This document shows, piece after piece, positions 27,231 through 34,919 of a stretch of DNA of 64,000 bases (position 1 is the stretch's first letter; the number at the start of each line of letters is the position of its first letter). The notes beneath the pieces were generated by a model. The model searched no databases. It saw nothing but the letters and a program-made list of their open reading frames with translations, and was not told the origin of the DNA. The stretch is from contig DATNNM010000009.1 in the NCBI GenBank assembly GCA_035601835.1, positions 62,001 to 126,000 on the forward strand, written 5' to 3'. Source of the DNA: Candidatus Tumulicola sp. (lineage in GTDB: Bacteria; Vulcanimicrobiota; Vulcanimicrobiia; Eremiobacterales; Eremiobacteraceae). Position numbers and translations under genes: made by a program.

Positions 27231-28022
27231 TCAGATCACCTTTTTAGAAACGAGAAATTCGAAGATTTTGGTAGCGCCTTCTTTGGGGTCGGAGACGGTA
27301 ATGACGGTCCCCTTCTGGCGCGCGCCGACCGGGGTGAAGGCCTCGACCTTGGTCTTGCTGCCGGCGTCGCCGAGCCGGGATGCCTCGGCTCCGATGTCGG
27401 CCAGGGTGAGCGCCTTGACTTCCTTTTTCTTGGCGCCCATGATGCCTTTGAGGGTCGGATAGCGGGGCTCGTTGATGCCCTTGGTGACCGATACCAGCGC
27501 GGGCAAGGGCGCGCTCACGCGCAGGTAGCCGCTTTCGGTCTCGCGCTGGATCTCGATCTTGCCGTCGCTGACGGTGACTTTTTTGGCGTAGGTGAGGCAC
27601 GGCACGCCGAGATGTTCTGCGATGGCGGCGGGCACGACGCAGCAGATCGCGTCGGTGCTCTGCGTGCCCGAGAGGATGAGATCGAAGCCGATGTGCTTGA
27701 GCGCTTGCGCCAGCACGTAGGCGGTGGCCATCGTGTCGCTGCCGCCGACCGCGTCGTCGGAAAGCAGCGCCGCGTTGTCCGCGCCCATGCCGAGCGCCTT
27801 GCGCACGATTTCGAGCCCGCTGGCGGGCGCCATTGTGAGGATCGTGACGGTCGTGTCGCCGCCGAGCGCTTCCTTTATCTTGAGCGCTTCCTCGATCGCG
27901 TACTCGTCGAACGGGTTGAGGACGTTCTCGATGCTGCTGCGGTTCAGGCGCTTGGTGGCAGCGTCGAACGTTTTTTCCGCATTCGTATCGGGCACTTGCT
28001 TGACGGTGACGACGATTTTCAA
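27231..28022 (-). CDS. etfB: Electron-transfer flavoprotein beta subunit
   Basis: A 263-residue ETF beta subunit. The N-terminus KIVVTVKQVPDTNAEKTFDA, then NPFDEYAIEEALKIKE, LSDDAVGGSDTMATAYVLA and ILSGTQSTDAICCVVPAAIAE are the standard blocks, including AMP contacts. The start is a TTG at 28022, chosen because GGAG sits eight bases upstream and the length matches the family; longer frames reach 28307 but add a nonsense head that crosses the divergent gene. It heads the etfB-etfA-TPR unit. Confidence 0.93.
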   Translation of the reverse strand: MKIVVTVKQVPDTNAEKTFDAATKRLNRSSIENVLNPFDEYAIEEALKIKEALGGDTTVTILTMAPASGLEIVRKALGMGADNAALLSDDAVGGSDTMATAYVLAQALKHIGFDLILSGTQSTDAICCVVPAAIAEHLGVPCLTYAKKVTVSDGKIEIQRETESGYLRVSAPLPALVSVTKGINEPRYPTLKGIMGAKKKEVKALTLADIGAEASRLGDAGSKTKVEAFTPVGARQKGTVITVSDPKEGATKIFEFLVSKKVI

Positions 28023-28154
28023 AAGTAGGCGCTCCAGAACGACGGCGACCACATGGTCGCCGTTTGTCGAAAGAGTCTTGGCATTTCTCGGCCGGTCCGG
28101 CCCGAACCTTGCCGCGAGGCGGGTTCTCGCGCGCGGGCGCGGAACGTGGCCGAC

Positions 28155-28796
28155 ATGATCGTCCTGACCCGGCCGAAGCCCGCACCGACCACGGTCGGTC
28201 TTGCCTGGGATGGCATCCGGTTGTGGGCGGGCGACTGGAAAGAAAAAGCGCTGCTCGAGCTCAACGACGAGCAGGCCGTCGCGGCGCGTCACTCCGCGCC
28301 GGGCCAACCTATTGGTCTGATGTTCGGAGCCGGGCGCTTGCTTGCGGTGCTGGCCGATCCCTCAACCGACGACCGCTCGATTCATTGGTTCGACCCGCAC
28401 GCGCAAGCGTGGGCCGAGCGCACGCTGCGCTGCCCCGACGACACGGGATCGCACGTCTTCTGGGCTGGCCAGAAGTTGTGGCTGAGCCAGCGCTACAACA
28501 AGCGGGTTTTCGAATTTCGCGACGACGGCTCGATCGGAGAGACGATTTCGGTTCCGTGGGAGGTCACCGGGTTCTTCTGGATCGACGCCGATCTGTGGCT
28601 CAGCGTGCGCGTGGAGAAAGGCTTCACCGATGTTGCGCGCCTGCGCCCGGGCATGCAGACGCCCGAACTCATCGAGCGCTATCAAGGCTCCTTTGCGAGT
28701 TTGGCCTACGATGGCAGCGGTTTTTGGATGAGCGAGCTGCGCGGCGAGACGATCGTCAAAGTCAGCCCGGCGGCGTTGATCTCCGCCGCCGCTTGA
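28155..28796 (+). CDS. Beta-propeller-like hypothetical protein
   Basis: A 213-residue protein with blade-like repeats: PTTVGLAWDGIRLWAGDW, HVFWAGQKLWLSQRYNKRVFEF, GFFWIDADLWLSVR and LAYDGSGFWMSELRGETIVKV. The repeated pattern of hydrophobic-Trp strands suggests a half or short beta-propeller related to NHL/SMP-30-like folds. No signal peptide is seen. ATG 28155 is taken as the start. The gene precedes the FAD oxidase gene by 7 bases, so they are cotranscribed. It could be an accessory or lactone-type enzyme, but I cannot assign one. Confidence 0.55.
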   Translation: MIVLTRPKPAPTTVGLAWDGIRLWAGDWKEKALLELNDEQAVAARHSAPGQPIGLMFGAGRLLAVLADPSTDDRSIHWFDPHAQAWAERTLRCPDDTGSHVFWAGQKLWLSQRYNKRVFEFRDDGSIGETISVPWEVTGFFWIDADLWLSVRVEKGFTDVARLRPGMQTPELIERYQGSFASLAYDGSGFWMSELRGETIVKVSPAALISAAA

Positions 28797-28803
28797 CACC
28801 GCG

Positions 28804-29925
28804 ATGAACGTTTCTGTCATCGGCGCAGGGATCATGGGGCTTTCGGCCGCCTGGGCACTGCGTCGCTCCGGGCACCATGTCGGCCTGTACGAACAAGGTG
28901 ACGTGCCGAATGAGCTCGGCTCGTCTTTCGATCAGCACCGCCTCATCCGCTATCCGTACGGGGCACGGTTGGGTTTCACGCGCATGGTGGCGGAGGCGTA
29001 TGCGTCGTGGGATCACCTGTGGGAGGACCTCGGCGAAACGCTGCACGTGCGCACGGGCACGCTGGCGCTCGGTCGCGTCGAAAACAGTTGGGCCGAGGCG
29101 TCCGCCGCCACGCTCGCGAGCGCGGGCATGCCGATGCGCGCTTTGTCCGCAGCGGATGTGGAACGCATTTATCCGATGCTGCGCGCGGATGACCTTCGCG
29201 TCGCGTACTATTTGGAAAGCGGCGGCACGCTGCTCGCTTCGCGGATCGTCGCCGCGCTGGCGCGCTGGCTGCGGGAAAACGGCGTCGGTATCCGCGAGCG
29301 GGCCCGTATTGCGCGCGTCGACGTGGAACGAGCTGCGCTGGAAATGGAGGACGGCACACGCGTCAACGCGGACGCTTTGGTGCTGGCCGCGGGCGCGTGG
29401 GTCACGCGTCTGTTGCCGGACATGAGCGGGCGCGTCACGCCATCGCGTCAGGTCGTCGCCTACGTTCGTCCGCCCGCGCGGTTTAAAGGACACTGGAGCG
29501 TGGCTCCGATGCTGCTCGACCTCGACGGCGAATTGGGGTTTTATCTCGTGCCGCCGGTGCCTGGCACCGACATGAAGATCGGGAAGCACGCGTTCACCCT
29601 GCGCGGCGATCCCGATCGCGAGCGCGAGGCCGGTGAGGCTGAGACTCGCGACATCTTCGCTCGCGCCCGGCGCACGCTTCGCGATTTCGATGATTATACG
29701 ATCGTGGGGGCACGCACGTGCTTCTATACGGTCGAGCCGGACGAGCGCTTTATCGTCGAGCAGCGCGGCAAGACCTGGCTGATCAGCGCCTGCTCCGGAC
29801 ACGGCTTCAAGTTCGGGCCAGCGATCGGCCGGGCCGTGGCGGACGGGGTGAGCGGACGGCGTGCGGCCGCGGAGATCGCAGCCTGGGCGACGGGAGAATA
29901 CAAGGAGGCAGATGTCCGTTCTTGA
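28804..29925 (+). CDS. FAD-dependent amino-acid/sarcosine-oxidase-like flavoenzyme (DAO family)
   Basis: A 373-residue flavoprotein. The FAD motif is VIGAGIMGLSAAWALRRSG. Close to residue 300 is TCFYTVEPDERFIVE, where the Cys corresponds to the residue that carries covalent FAD in monomeric sarcosine oxidase and N-methyltryptophan oxidase. The C-terminal SACSGHGFKFGPAIG block is also that family's signature. Substrate is probably an N-methylated amino acid, but the pocket cannot be read. It overlaps the potassium channel gene by 14 bases. Confidence 0.82.
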   Translation: MNVSVIGAGIMGLSAAWALRRSGHHVGLYEQGDVPNELGSSFDQHRLIRYPYGARLGFTRMVAEAYASWDHLWEDLGETLHVRTGTLALGRVENSWAEASAATLASAGMPMRALSAADVERIYPMLRADDLRVAYYLESGGTLLASRIVAALARWLRENGVGIRERARIARVDVERAALEMEDGTRVNADALVLAAGAWVTRLLPDMSGRVTPSRQVVAYVRPPARFKGHWSVAPMLLDLDGELGFYLVPPVPGTDMKIGKHAFTLRGDPDREREAGEAETRDIFARARRTLRDFDDYTIVGARTCFYTVEPDERFIVEQRGKTWLISACSGHGFKFGPAIGRAVADGVSGRRAAAEIAAWATGEYKEADVRS

Positions 29926-30976
29926 CGTTTTGCTGCTGATCGCCGGCTTGTTCGGCGTAGCGATCTTCCTCTTCGACCTCTTCAACGCGGTCGTCGTGCC
30001 GCGTCAGACTTTCAACCCGTTGCGCGTCGGCTCACGGCTCGTGCGCTGGTCCTGGATCTGGTGGCGCGAGCTCTGCCTGCGCTTCAGTCCTGGCGACCGG
30101 CGCGAGGAGTTGCTGGCCGCGTTCGCCCCGGTCGCCATGGTCGGGTTGCTGTTCGTGTGGATGGGCGGCTTGATCGTCTGCTACGGGATCGCATTTTACG
30201 CCCTGCGCGCTAACTACAATCCGATCATCGCAAGCTTCGGCGACGCGGTGTACCTCTCCGCAAGCTCGATGCTGACGATCGGTTTCGGCGACATCGTCGT
30301 CACGGGCGCGTTCGCGCGTGTGCTGGCAATGGCGTCCGCCGCCTCAGGTCTTGCCGTCGTCGCGGTCGTCATCTCATTTCTGTTCCAGACGTTCGCAGCG
30401 TTTCAGCGCCGAGAAGTCTTTGTCGTCACGCTCGGACAGCGCGCAGGGGCGCCGCCGTCGGGCGTCACGCTGCTCGAGACGGCGATGAAGCTCGATCTCG
30501 TGGACGACTTGATGGCGACGCTTCGCAGCGGTCAGATCTGGAGCAACGAAGTGTTGGAGAGCCACCTCGCGTATCCAATCCTCATATTCTTCCGCTCGAG
30601 TCATGACGATGAGTCGTGGGTGGGCGCGCTCGGGGCGCTGCTGGACGCTTCGACGCTCTTGCTGACCGTGACGGATGGATTGCCCAAGGGCCAGGCGACC
30701 TTGATGTTGGCGACTGGGCACCACCTGGTGAACGATCTTGGCCGTTACTTCGCCTCCGGCGACGACGACGACCCGGGTCTTGAGCGCTTCGAGTTCGATC
30801 AGGCGTGCGAGCGGTTGAAGTCTGCTGGAGCGCACGTCCAGACCGGCGACGACAGCTGGCTTGCCTTCAAGAAAATTCGTGCGAAATACGCGGCGCCGCT
30901 CAACGCCATGGCTAAGTCCTTAGCGATTCCTCCGACGCTTTGGATCGGTGACCGCTCGCCCTTACGCCGCCACTAA
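29912..30976 (+). CDS. Potassium channel-like membrane protein
   Basis: A 354-residue protein with three or four membrane helices: residues 5-30, 75-100 and 138-165, with a pore loop between the last two. The selectivity filter is TIGFGD at residues 132-137, close to TVGYGD, so it is a two-pore-helix ion channel of the voltage-independent type. The cytosolic C-terminal region of about 180 residues is helical with no RCK/TrkA motif I can see. AAGGAGG precedes ATG 29912. It is translationally coupled to the flavoenzyme gene. Confidence 0.75.
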   Translation: MSVLDVLLLIAGLFGVAIFLFDLFNAVVVPRQTFNPLRVGSRLVRWSWIWWRELCLRFSPGDRREELLAAFAPVAMVGLLFVWMGGLIVCYGIAFYALRANYNPIIASFGDAVYLSASSMLTIGFGDIVVTGAFARVLAMASAASGLAVVAVVISFLFQTFAAFQRREVFVVTLGQRAGAPPSGVTLLETAMKLDLVDDLMATLRSGQIWSNEVLESHLAYPILIFFRSSHDDESWVGALGALLDASTLLLTVTDGLPKGQATLMLATGHHLVNDLGRYFASGDDDDPGLERFEFDQACERLKSAGAHVQTGDDSWLAFKKIRAKYAAPLNAMAKSLAIPPTLWIGDRSPLRRH

Positions 30977-30986
30977 TACAGTTGAT

Positions 30987-31011
30987 GTGGTATGCCGGAC
31001 TTTAGTCCGGC
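30987..31011 (-). repeat. REP-like hairpin, opposite orientation
   Basis: GTGG at 30987-30990, then GCCGGAC-TTTA-GTCCGGC at 30994-31011. This is the only unit in the window with its foot on the plus strand. It also lies between two convergent genes, directly after the stop of csaA. Confidence 0.6.
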
Positions 31012-31350
31012 CTAGTAGAGTTTCTCGCCGTTCGGCACCGGCAGGTCGGGGGTCAGCAGCACCGTGTCGCCGCTGATATCGGGCAAGCCGAGCACCAGCA
31101 CCTCGCTGACGAAGTCGGCTATTTTTTTCGGGCCTAGGTTCACCGCGGCGATGATCTGCTTGCCGATCAGTTCTTCCGGCTTATAGTGTACGGTGAGCTG
31201 CGCGCTGGATTGCTTTCGGCCAATCGTAGGACCGAAATCGATCGTCAATTGATACGAGGGTTTGCGCGCGCCTTCGAACGGCCTAGCTTCGGCGATAGTG
31301 CCGACACGGACGTCAAGTGCCGCAAAAGCCTCGGCCGGATCGACTGGCAT
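31012..31350 (-). CDS. csaA: CsaA-like tRNA-binding protein
   Basis: A 112-residue protein with the tRNA-binding OB domain seen in CsaA and the C-terminus of MetRS. Characteristic segments are FAALDVRVGTIAEARPFEGARKPSYQLTIDFG, then SSAQLTVHYKPEELIGKQIIAAVNLGPKKI and PDLPVPNGEKLY at the end. Length is that of typical CsaA. It probably binds tRNA or acts as a secretion chaperone; function in this lineage is not known. It lies 11 bases after the DUF5069 gene. Confidence 0.9.
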   Translation of the reverse strand: MPVDPAEAFAALDVRVGTIAEARPFEGARKPSYQLTIDFGPTIGRKQSSAQLTVHYKPEELIGKQIIAAVNLGPKKIADFVSEVLVLGLPDISGDTVLLTPDLPVPNGEKLY

Positions 31351-31361
31351 CCTGACTCTCC

Positions 31362-31787
31362 TTACGCGTGCTTGGAGAACGCCTCGTTGTCGTCCGCGTC
31401 GAGCATGTCGAAGAGCGTGACGATCTCGGGTCGCTCCGCGACGGGGTATTTCTTGCGGATCGCAGCCGGGTCTTTCGTATCGTCGATCTTCCGTTTGGAC
31501 AATCGCTCGTTGGCTTCGGCGTACTTCGACGTCTGGGCGTGCGAGCGCAGCCAGACCGCGACGTCTTCATCGGTCTGCGCCTCAGCAACGGCTTTGCGCA
31601 GATCATCTTCCGTCACGCCGATGAGCTCGAGGAGCCGTTCGCTCAGACCGGCGATCTTGTACTGGCCGGCGTCCCCACCCGGCAACGTAGCGCGCAATTT
31701 GTCAATCGTGCGCGGCATCATTACGAGTCCATCAAGGCTTTCGCGCGGACTGCGGGGTGGTTGTTTCGTCAAATCAAGTGGTTGCAT
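31362..31787 (-). CDS. DUF5069 family protein
   Basis: A 141-residue helical protein. The start has LDLTKQPPRSPRESLDGLVMMPRTIDKLRA and the middle has DVAVWLRSHAQTSKYAEANERLSKR, blocks that match DUF5069. The family is uncharacterised. No signal peptide or membrane span is present. It is adjacent to csaA in the same direction, 11 bases away, so the two form a short operon. ATG 31787 is the natural start. Confidence 0.8.
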   Translation of the reverse strand: MQPLDLTKQPPRSPRESLDGLVMMPRTIDKLRATLPGGDAGQYKIAGLSERLLELIGVTEDDLRKAVAEAQTDEDVAVWLRSHAQTSKYAEANERLSKRKIDDTKDPAAIRKKYPVAERPEIVTLFDMLDADDNEAFSKHA

Positions 31788-31881
31788 AGTGAGTAATGCT
31801 TTAAGCGCGCGCTGCGTTGGTCTCCTTTAGTCGAGGGTTTCGGGACGTCGGAGGCCAACGCCAGCACTAGTGTCCGCTCGT

Positions 31882-32179
31882 GGGATGATGGTGGAACGGG
31901 AAGACACGACAGACTTGGACATGAGCCGGAGCGCGGGAAACCGCTTCCGGGATGCGCTCAAAGTCGGCGAACTCTGTGCCCGCGCGGCGGGCGTGACAAC
32001 GCCGAGCCAAGCTCCGGCAACGGAGAAGGTGTAGAGACTGGACGGGCGCGGCCTACGTCGTGATAAACGATATGGTCAAGGCACAGTCCGGACCACAAAT
32101 GCTCGCAGTGGCGAAAGCCATAGTGGTGCGAAAATCTGTCGCCCGCAAGGGCGTCCGGGTTCAAGTCCCGGTCATCCCA
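31882..32179 (+). tRNA. tRNA-Leu (UAA) interrupted by a group I intron
   Basis: Exon 1 (31882-31916) has acceptor GGGATGA, the D arm and ACAGACTT. Exon 2 (32131-32179) has AAAATCTGT, a long variable arm (CGCCCGCAAGGGCG), the T arm CCGGG-TTCAAGT-CCCGG, acceptor TCATCCC and discriminator A. Joined, the anticodon loop reads CTTAAAA, anticodon TAA, with every stem paired and a class II variable arm, as expected for tRNA-Leu. The 214-nt intron lies between U34 and A35 of the anticodon. CCA is not encoded. The mature tRNA would be 84 nt. Confidence 0.92.
31917..32130 (+). ncRNA. Group I self-splicing intron in the tRNA-Leu anticodon loop
   Basis: The 214-nt intron starts after a U (last exon base) and ends in G, as group I introns require. 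It contains the conserved core: a Q-like element AACGCCGAGCCAAGC, an R-like GTGTAGAGACTGGACGGGC and an S-like AAGGCACAGTCC. Near its 5' end CCGGAGCG and CGCTTCCGG flank a GAAA tetraloop, the P2-type hairpin. These match the IC3-type introns of cyanobacterial and plastid tRNA-Leu(UAA), which occupy the same position. No intron-encoded protein fits inside. Confidence 0.88.
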
Positions 32180-32195
32180 CGCAAAATTAGGAATC

Positions 32196-32720
32196 GTGAA
32201 GCAGCGAATTAGCGACGAGCAATTCTCGGAAGCCATAGCAACAGCGCATTCTGCGGCATCGGCCATGAGGAGTCTGGGTCGCCGCCCCGCCGGCGGAAAC
32301 TACCGAATTTTTTACTCCCGCATTGTCTCACTTGGTCTGAGCACCAAGCATTGGACCGGGAGGGGTCACCTTCGAGGCAGGACACACAGCTGGGGTCGAA
32401 AAGCTCCGCTTGAACGGGTCCTTGTTCGGAACAGTCCTTACCAAGGTGGGTCGTACAAGCTGAAACTGCGGTTGGTCGAAGCCGGCCTATTGAGTAGCCG
32501 TTGCGAATCGTGCGGTATCTCTCGGTGGTTAGGAGCGAACATTGCGCTTCACCTGGATCACCGAAACGGGGATAACCGCGACAACAGACTTTTCAATCTT
32601 CGCCTTTTGTGCCCAAACTGTCACAGTCAAACCGCCACCTACTGTGGCAAGAACAAGCGGCTACGCCGCCTGAGTCGACCAACGAACGAACCCACGCTTA
32701 GCGCGCTTTTCCACCTTTAG
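32196..32720 (+). CDS. HNH endonuclease, immediately downstream of the intron-bearing tRNA
   Basis: A 174-residue protein. Residues 1-45 look like a helical DNA-recognition segment (AMRSLGRRPAGGNYRIFYSR). The C-terminal half is an HNH nuclease: CESCGISRWLG, then ALHLDHRNGDNRDNRLFNLRLLCPNCHSQTATYCG, with the catalytic DH, the Asn/His and two CxxC zinc pairs. GTG 32196 has AGGA before it and begins 16 bases after the tRNA. Free-standing HNH proteins of this type often sit next to tRNA genes and can be homing endonucleases. It may cleave the intronless tRNA gene; this is inference. Confidence 0.85.
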   Translation: MKQRISDEQFSEAIATAHSAASAMRSLGRRPAGGNYRIFYSRIVSLGLSTKHWTGRGHLRGRTHSWGRKAPLERVLVRNSPYQGGSYKLKLRLVEAGLLSSRCESCGISRWLGANIALHLDHRNGDNRDNRLFNLRLLCPNCHSQTATYCGKNKRLRRLSRPTNEPTLSALFHL

Positions 32721-32723
32721 GGA

Positions 32724-32808
32724 TAATCCGAGCTTCGCTCGGAACGCTACACCCGAGCTAGCGCTCGGGTCGCTACATTCATTCCGGGGCTAAAGCCCCG
32801 GCACTACA
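32724..32808 (+). repeat. Composite REP-like cluster, copy A of an 85-bp duplicate
   Basis: Three units in tandem: TCCGAGC hairpin + ACGCTACA, CCCGAGC hairpin + TCGCTACA, CCGGGGC hairpin + CACTACA. Positions 32724-32808 appear identical to 34759-34843. The two copies bracket the genes at 32850-34646. Confidence 0.85.
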
Positions 32809-32849
32809 AAGTTAGTCAACAAGTAGTAAGTAGCCGAGGGGCGCGCGCA

Positions 32850-33482
32850 CTACCGGCACTGCCCTCCCCCGATTCCAATTCTAGGTTTGTTAGGCGCCGG
32901 AGGTGGAGGGGGTTCGCCGGGGCACTGGTAGGAGCCGGTGTCGCAAAAATATTGGCAGTGGCAACCCTCGTGATGGTTGTACTCCGTTTTGTCTCTTTCA
33001 TTCAGCAGGAACGCGCGGTCACGCATCGCGTTAAAATCCTTTACGTTGAGGGAATGACGACTCTTACCGTCCTCGCTGTATCGCTTCTGGAGATCCCTCA
33101 ACGTGGCGAGGTCCGTAGTGCTGCCGGGCGACTCTGCTTGGTCAATCCTCACCTGCAGAAGAGCCATGTCGGCGTCCAGGGCCGCTATTTCAGCGTCTAA
33201 TGTGTCGATTAGGTCAGTTAAGGCCTTGATTTTGGCCTCACGGTCTTTAACATAGCTCGCCTCAGGACCACGGTCAGTGCAGGCAAAGGTACCTCCCCTG
33301 CCCTGATAACTGGGATTGCACGAGCCTGGGTCGCCCGCATTTGCGGTTTGACAGCCGGTGAAGTTTCTGGGAGGAATTGTGTACGTGGGTGATGACCCTC
33401 CGGCCGCAGCGCGTGGGAACTGGAAGAGCGTCAAAGCCAAAGCACCTGCAAGCAAACCCCGGAGCGTCTGTGTACTACGCAC
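32850..33482 (-). CDS. Secreted cysteine-containing coiled-coil protein, unknown
   Basis: A 210-residue exported protein. After the signal peptide (ALALTLFQFPRAAAGG), two Cys-containing segments (FTGCQTANAGDPGSCNPSY, then GGTFACTDRG) precede an Asp/Glu/Leu-rich coiled coil at about residues 75-120 (ALTDLIDTLDAEIAALDADMALL). The C-terminal part has EGCHCQYFCDTGSYQCPGEP and a Pro-rich tail. The Cys residues probably form disulfides. I do not know the family. GGAGG precedes GTG 33482, which supports the start. It is followed 12 bases upstream by the multi-span membrane gene. Confidence 0.6.
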   Translation of the reverse strand: MRSTQTLRGLLAGALALTLFQFPRAAAGGSSPTYTIPPRNFTGCQTANAGDPGSCNPSYQGRGGTFACTDRGPEASYVKDREAKIKALTDLIDTLDAEIAALDADMALLQVRIDQAESPGSTTDLATLRDLQKRYSEDGKSRHSLNVKDFNAMRDRAFLLNERDKTEYNHHEGCHCQYFCDTGSYQCPGEPPPPPAPNKPRIGIGGGQCR

Positions 33483-33494
33483 GTTAGGCCTCCC

Positions 33495-34646
33495 TCATTG
33501 AGCTGCGTCGACCCGGAGGATTCCTGGCTCGGCCAGGATGCCGTTTATGGAAATCCGCAGGAAGTACCCGCCAGGCTGCGCGCCTTGCTCGAGGGTAAGG
33601 GTGAACCAAAGGCGCCCCTTCTTGGGGACCGCAGCCCCGTAGATCTCCGACATTTTGAACTTCCGCTCGGCCAGTTGCGCAGCCCCCTTGTACCATATCG
33701 AGTCGATCGTGTCATCACCCGTCAGACCCTCGAAATCGGCGAAGGCGTAAACTGCCTTGATGCCTTGCTGGAAACTCGTTGCCTGACCGATTGGCTGATC
33801 GCCGGACTGGCCGCTTGCGAAGATGACCGGACCAAGCTGGTAAGAAAGCGGGGGAACCTCGATGCGCAGCCCGGTTAGCGCCAAACTCGCGGGTGTACTC
33901 AAGCCCGCCACGGCCACGATGACAGCCGCGCTCAACCCGGCGACCTGGAACCCGCGCCTGCGTAAGAACGAGTGTTGGCTCGGGCTTTCACGCAAGCCGG
34001 TGGCGAGCTGGAACACCAGCGCCGCAGGAACCAGAATCAACGCACCGATGAATGTCCCCTGGAGCCAAAATGGCAGCCGCGCCCATAGGCTCGCGCCGTG
34101 AAAGAGATCCGCATAATCGTTACCCGCGATGATGGCGGGCACGAACGCCGCGATGCCGTAGGCTGCGATGATGCCGGCTGCCCATCTCACCGGCGGTGGG
34201 AGCGCTGTCGACACAGCCAGGACGCCGCCGGCCAGTAGAATCGCCAGAGCCGTGGCCAGGGCGAGAACCGTGGACGTGGGCCATCCGAGCAAGACGATGC
34301 CGCGCGATACGCCGTCTGGAAGCCAAGCAGTCAGTGTGATGAGGAAGAGCAGCACCAGCGCCGAGGCCACCATCTTGGTCGCCCAGGAAGTGCGGCGCCA
34401 GAACAGGGCGGTGGCGGCAGCGTAGAGCGCAACCGTCCCTGCGGTGATCCAGCGCCCCGGCGAACCGCTAATGAAGGTCTCAATCGCGGCATCCGCAAGG
34501 ATGACGTAGAAAGCAATCGCGAGCGCGACCCAGCCGATCGCCGGCATGTTGGAAAACCACTCTCGCGCTATGCCGGGGCCCAGCGGACTCGACGGTGCGG
34601 ACTCCACCCCCGGCGCGGATGACGCGGGGTGATCAACGCCTTCCAT
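33495..34646 (-). CDS. Multi-span membrane protein, unknown
   Basis: A 383-residue integral membrane protein with about eight helices in residues 30-265 (WVALAIAFYVILADAAIETF, GTVALYAAATALFW, GIIAAYGIAAFVPAIIAG among them). The C-terminal soluble part from about residue 270 has SFQQGIKAVYAFADFEGL and KKGRLWFTLTLEQGAQPGGYF, a beta-sandwich-like domain, probably extracytoplasmic. No family is recognised. ATG 34646 follows AGAAGGGA and is preferred to the frame start at 34667. It precedes the secreted Cys-rich gene, so the two probably work together at the envelope. Confidence 0.6.
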   Translation of the reverse strand: MEGVDHPASSAPGVESAPSSPLGPGIAREWFSNMPAIGWVALAIAFYVILADAAIETFISGSPGRWITAGTVALYAAATALFWRRTSWATKMVASALVLLFLITLTAWLPDGVSRGIVLLGWPTSTVLALATALAILLAGGVLAVSTALPPPVRWAAGIIAAYGIAAFVPAIIAGNDYADLFHGASLWARLPFWLQGTFIGALILVPAALVFQLATGLRESPSQHSFLRRRGFQVAGLSAAVIVAVAGLSTPASLALTGLRIEVPPLSYQLGPVIFASGQSGDQPIGQATSFQQGIKAVYAFADFEGLTGDDTIDSIWYKGAAQLAERKFKMSEIYGAAVPKKGRLWFTLTLEQGAQPGGYFLRISINGILAEPGILRVDAAQ

Positions 34647-34758
34647 AGGAACCGATTCCCTTCTCACTCGCGCCTGATCTAGGTGTGGGTGAAGCTAACT
34701 CGATTCGTCGGTGGGTTGTGGACCGGAGGTTTGGGCGTCTAGAGTTGTATCCCTCCGG

Positions 34759-34910
34759 TAATCCGAGCTTCGCTCGGAACGCTACACCCGAGCTAGCGCT
34801 CGGGTCGCTACATTCATTCCGGGGCTAAAGCCCCGGCACTACACGGTTATGACGTCCGAGCTTCGCTCGGAACGCTACATTCATTCCGGGGCTAAAGCCC
34901 CGGCACTACA
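34759..34910 (+). repeat. Composite REP-like cluster, copy B plus two more units
   Basis: Positions 34759-34843 repeat the 85-bp cluster at 32724. A further pair, TCCGAGC hairpin + ACGCTACA and CCGGGGC hairpin + CACTACA, follows to 34910, making five units. The cluster precedes the stop of the Ppx/GppA-like gene. Confidence 0.85.
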
Positions 34911-34919
34911 AGCGAGCGT

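Noticed and set aside
31958-32266. A 102-codon minus-strand frame over the tRNA
   Set aside because: It lies across the tRNA exons and intron core and shows no domain; the RNA explanation is far stronger.
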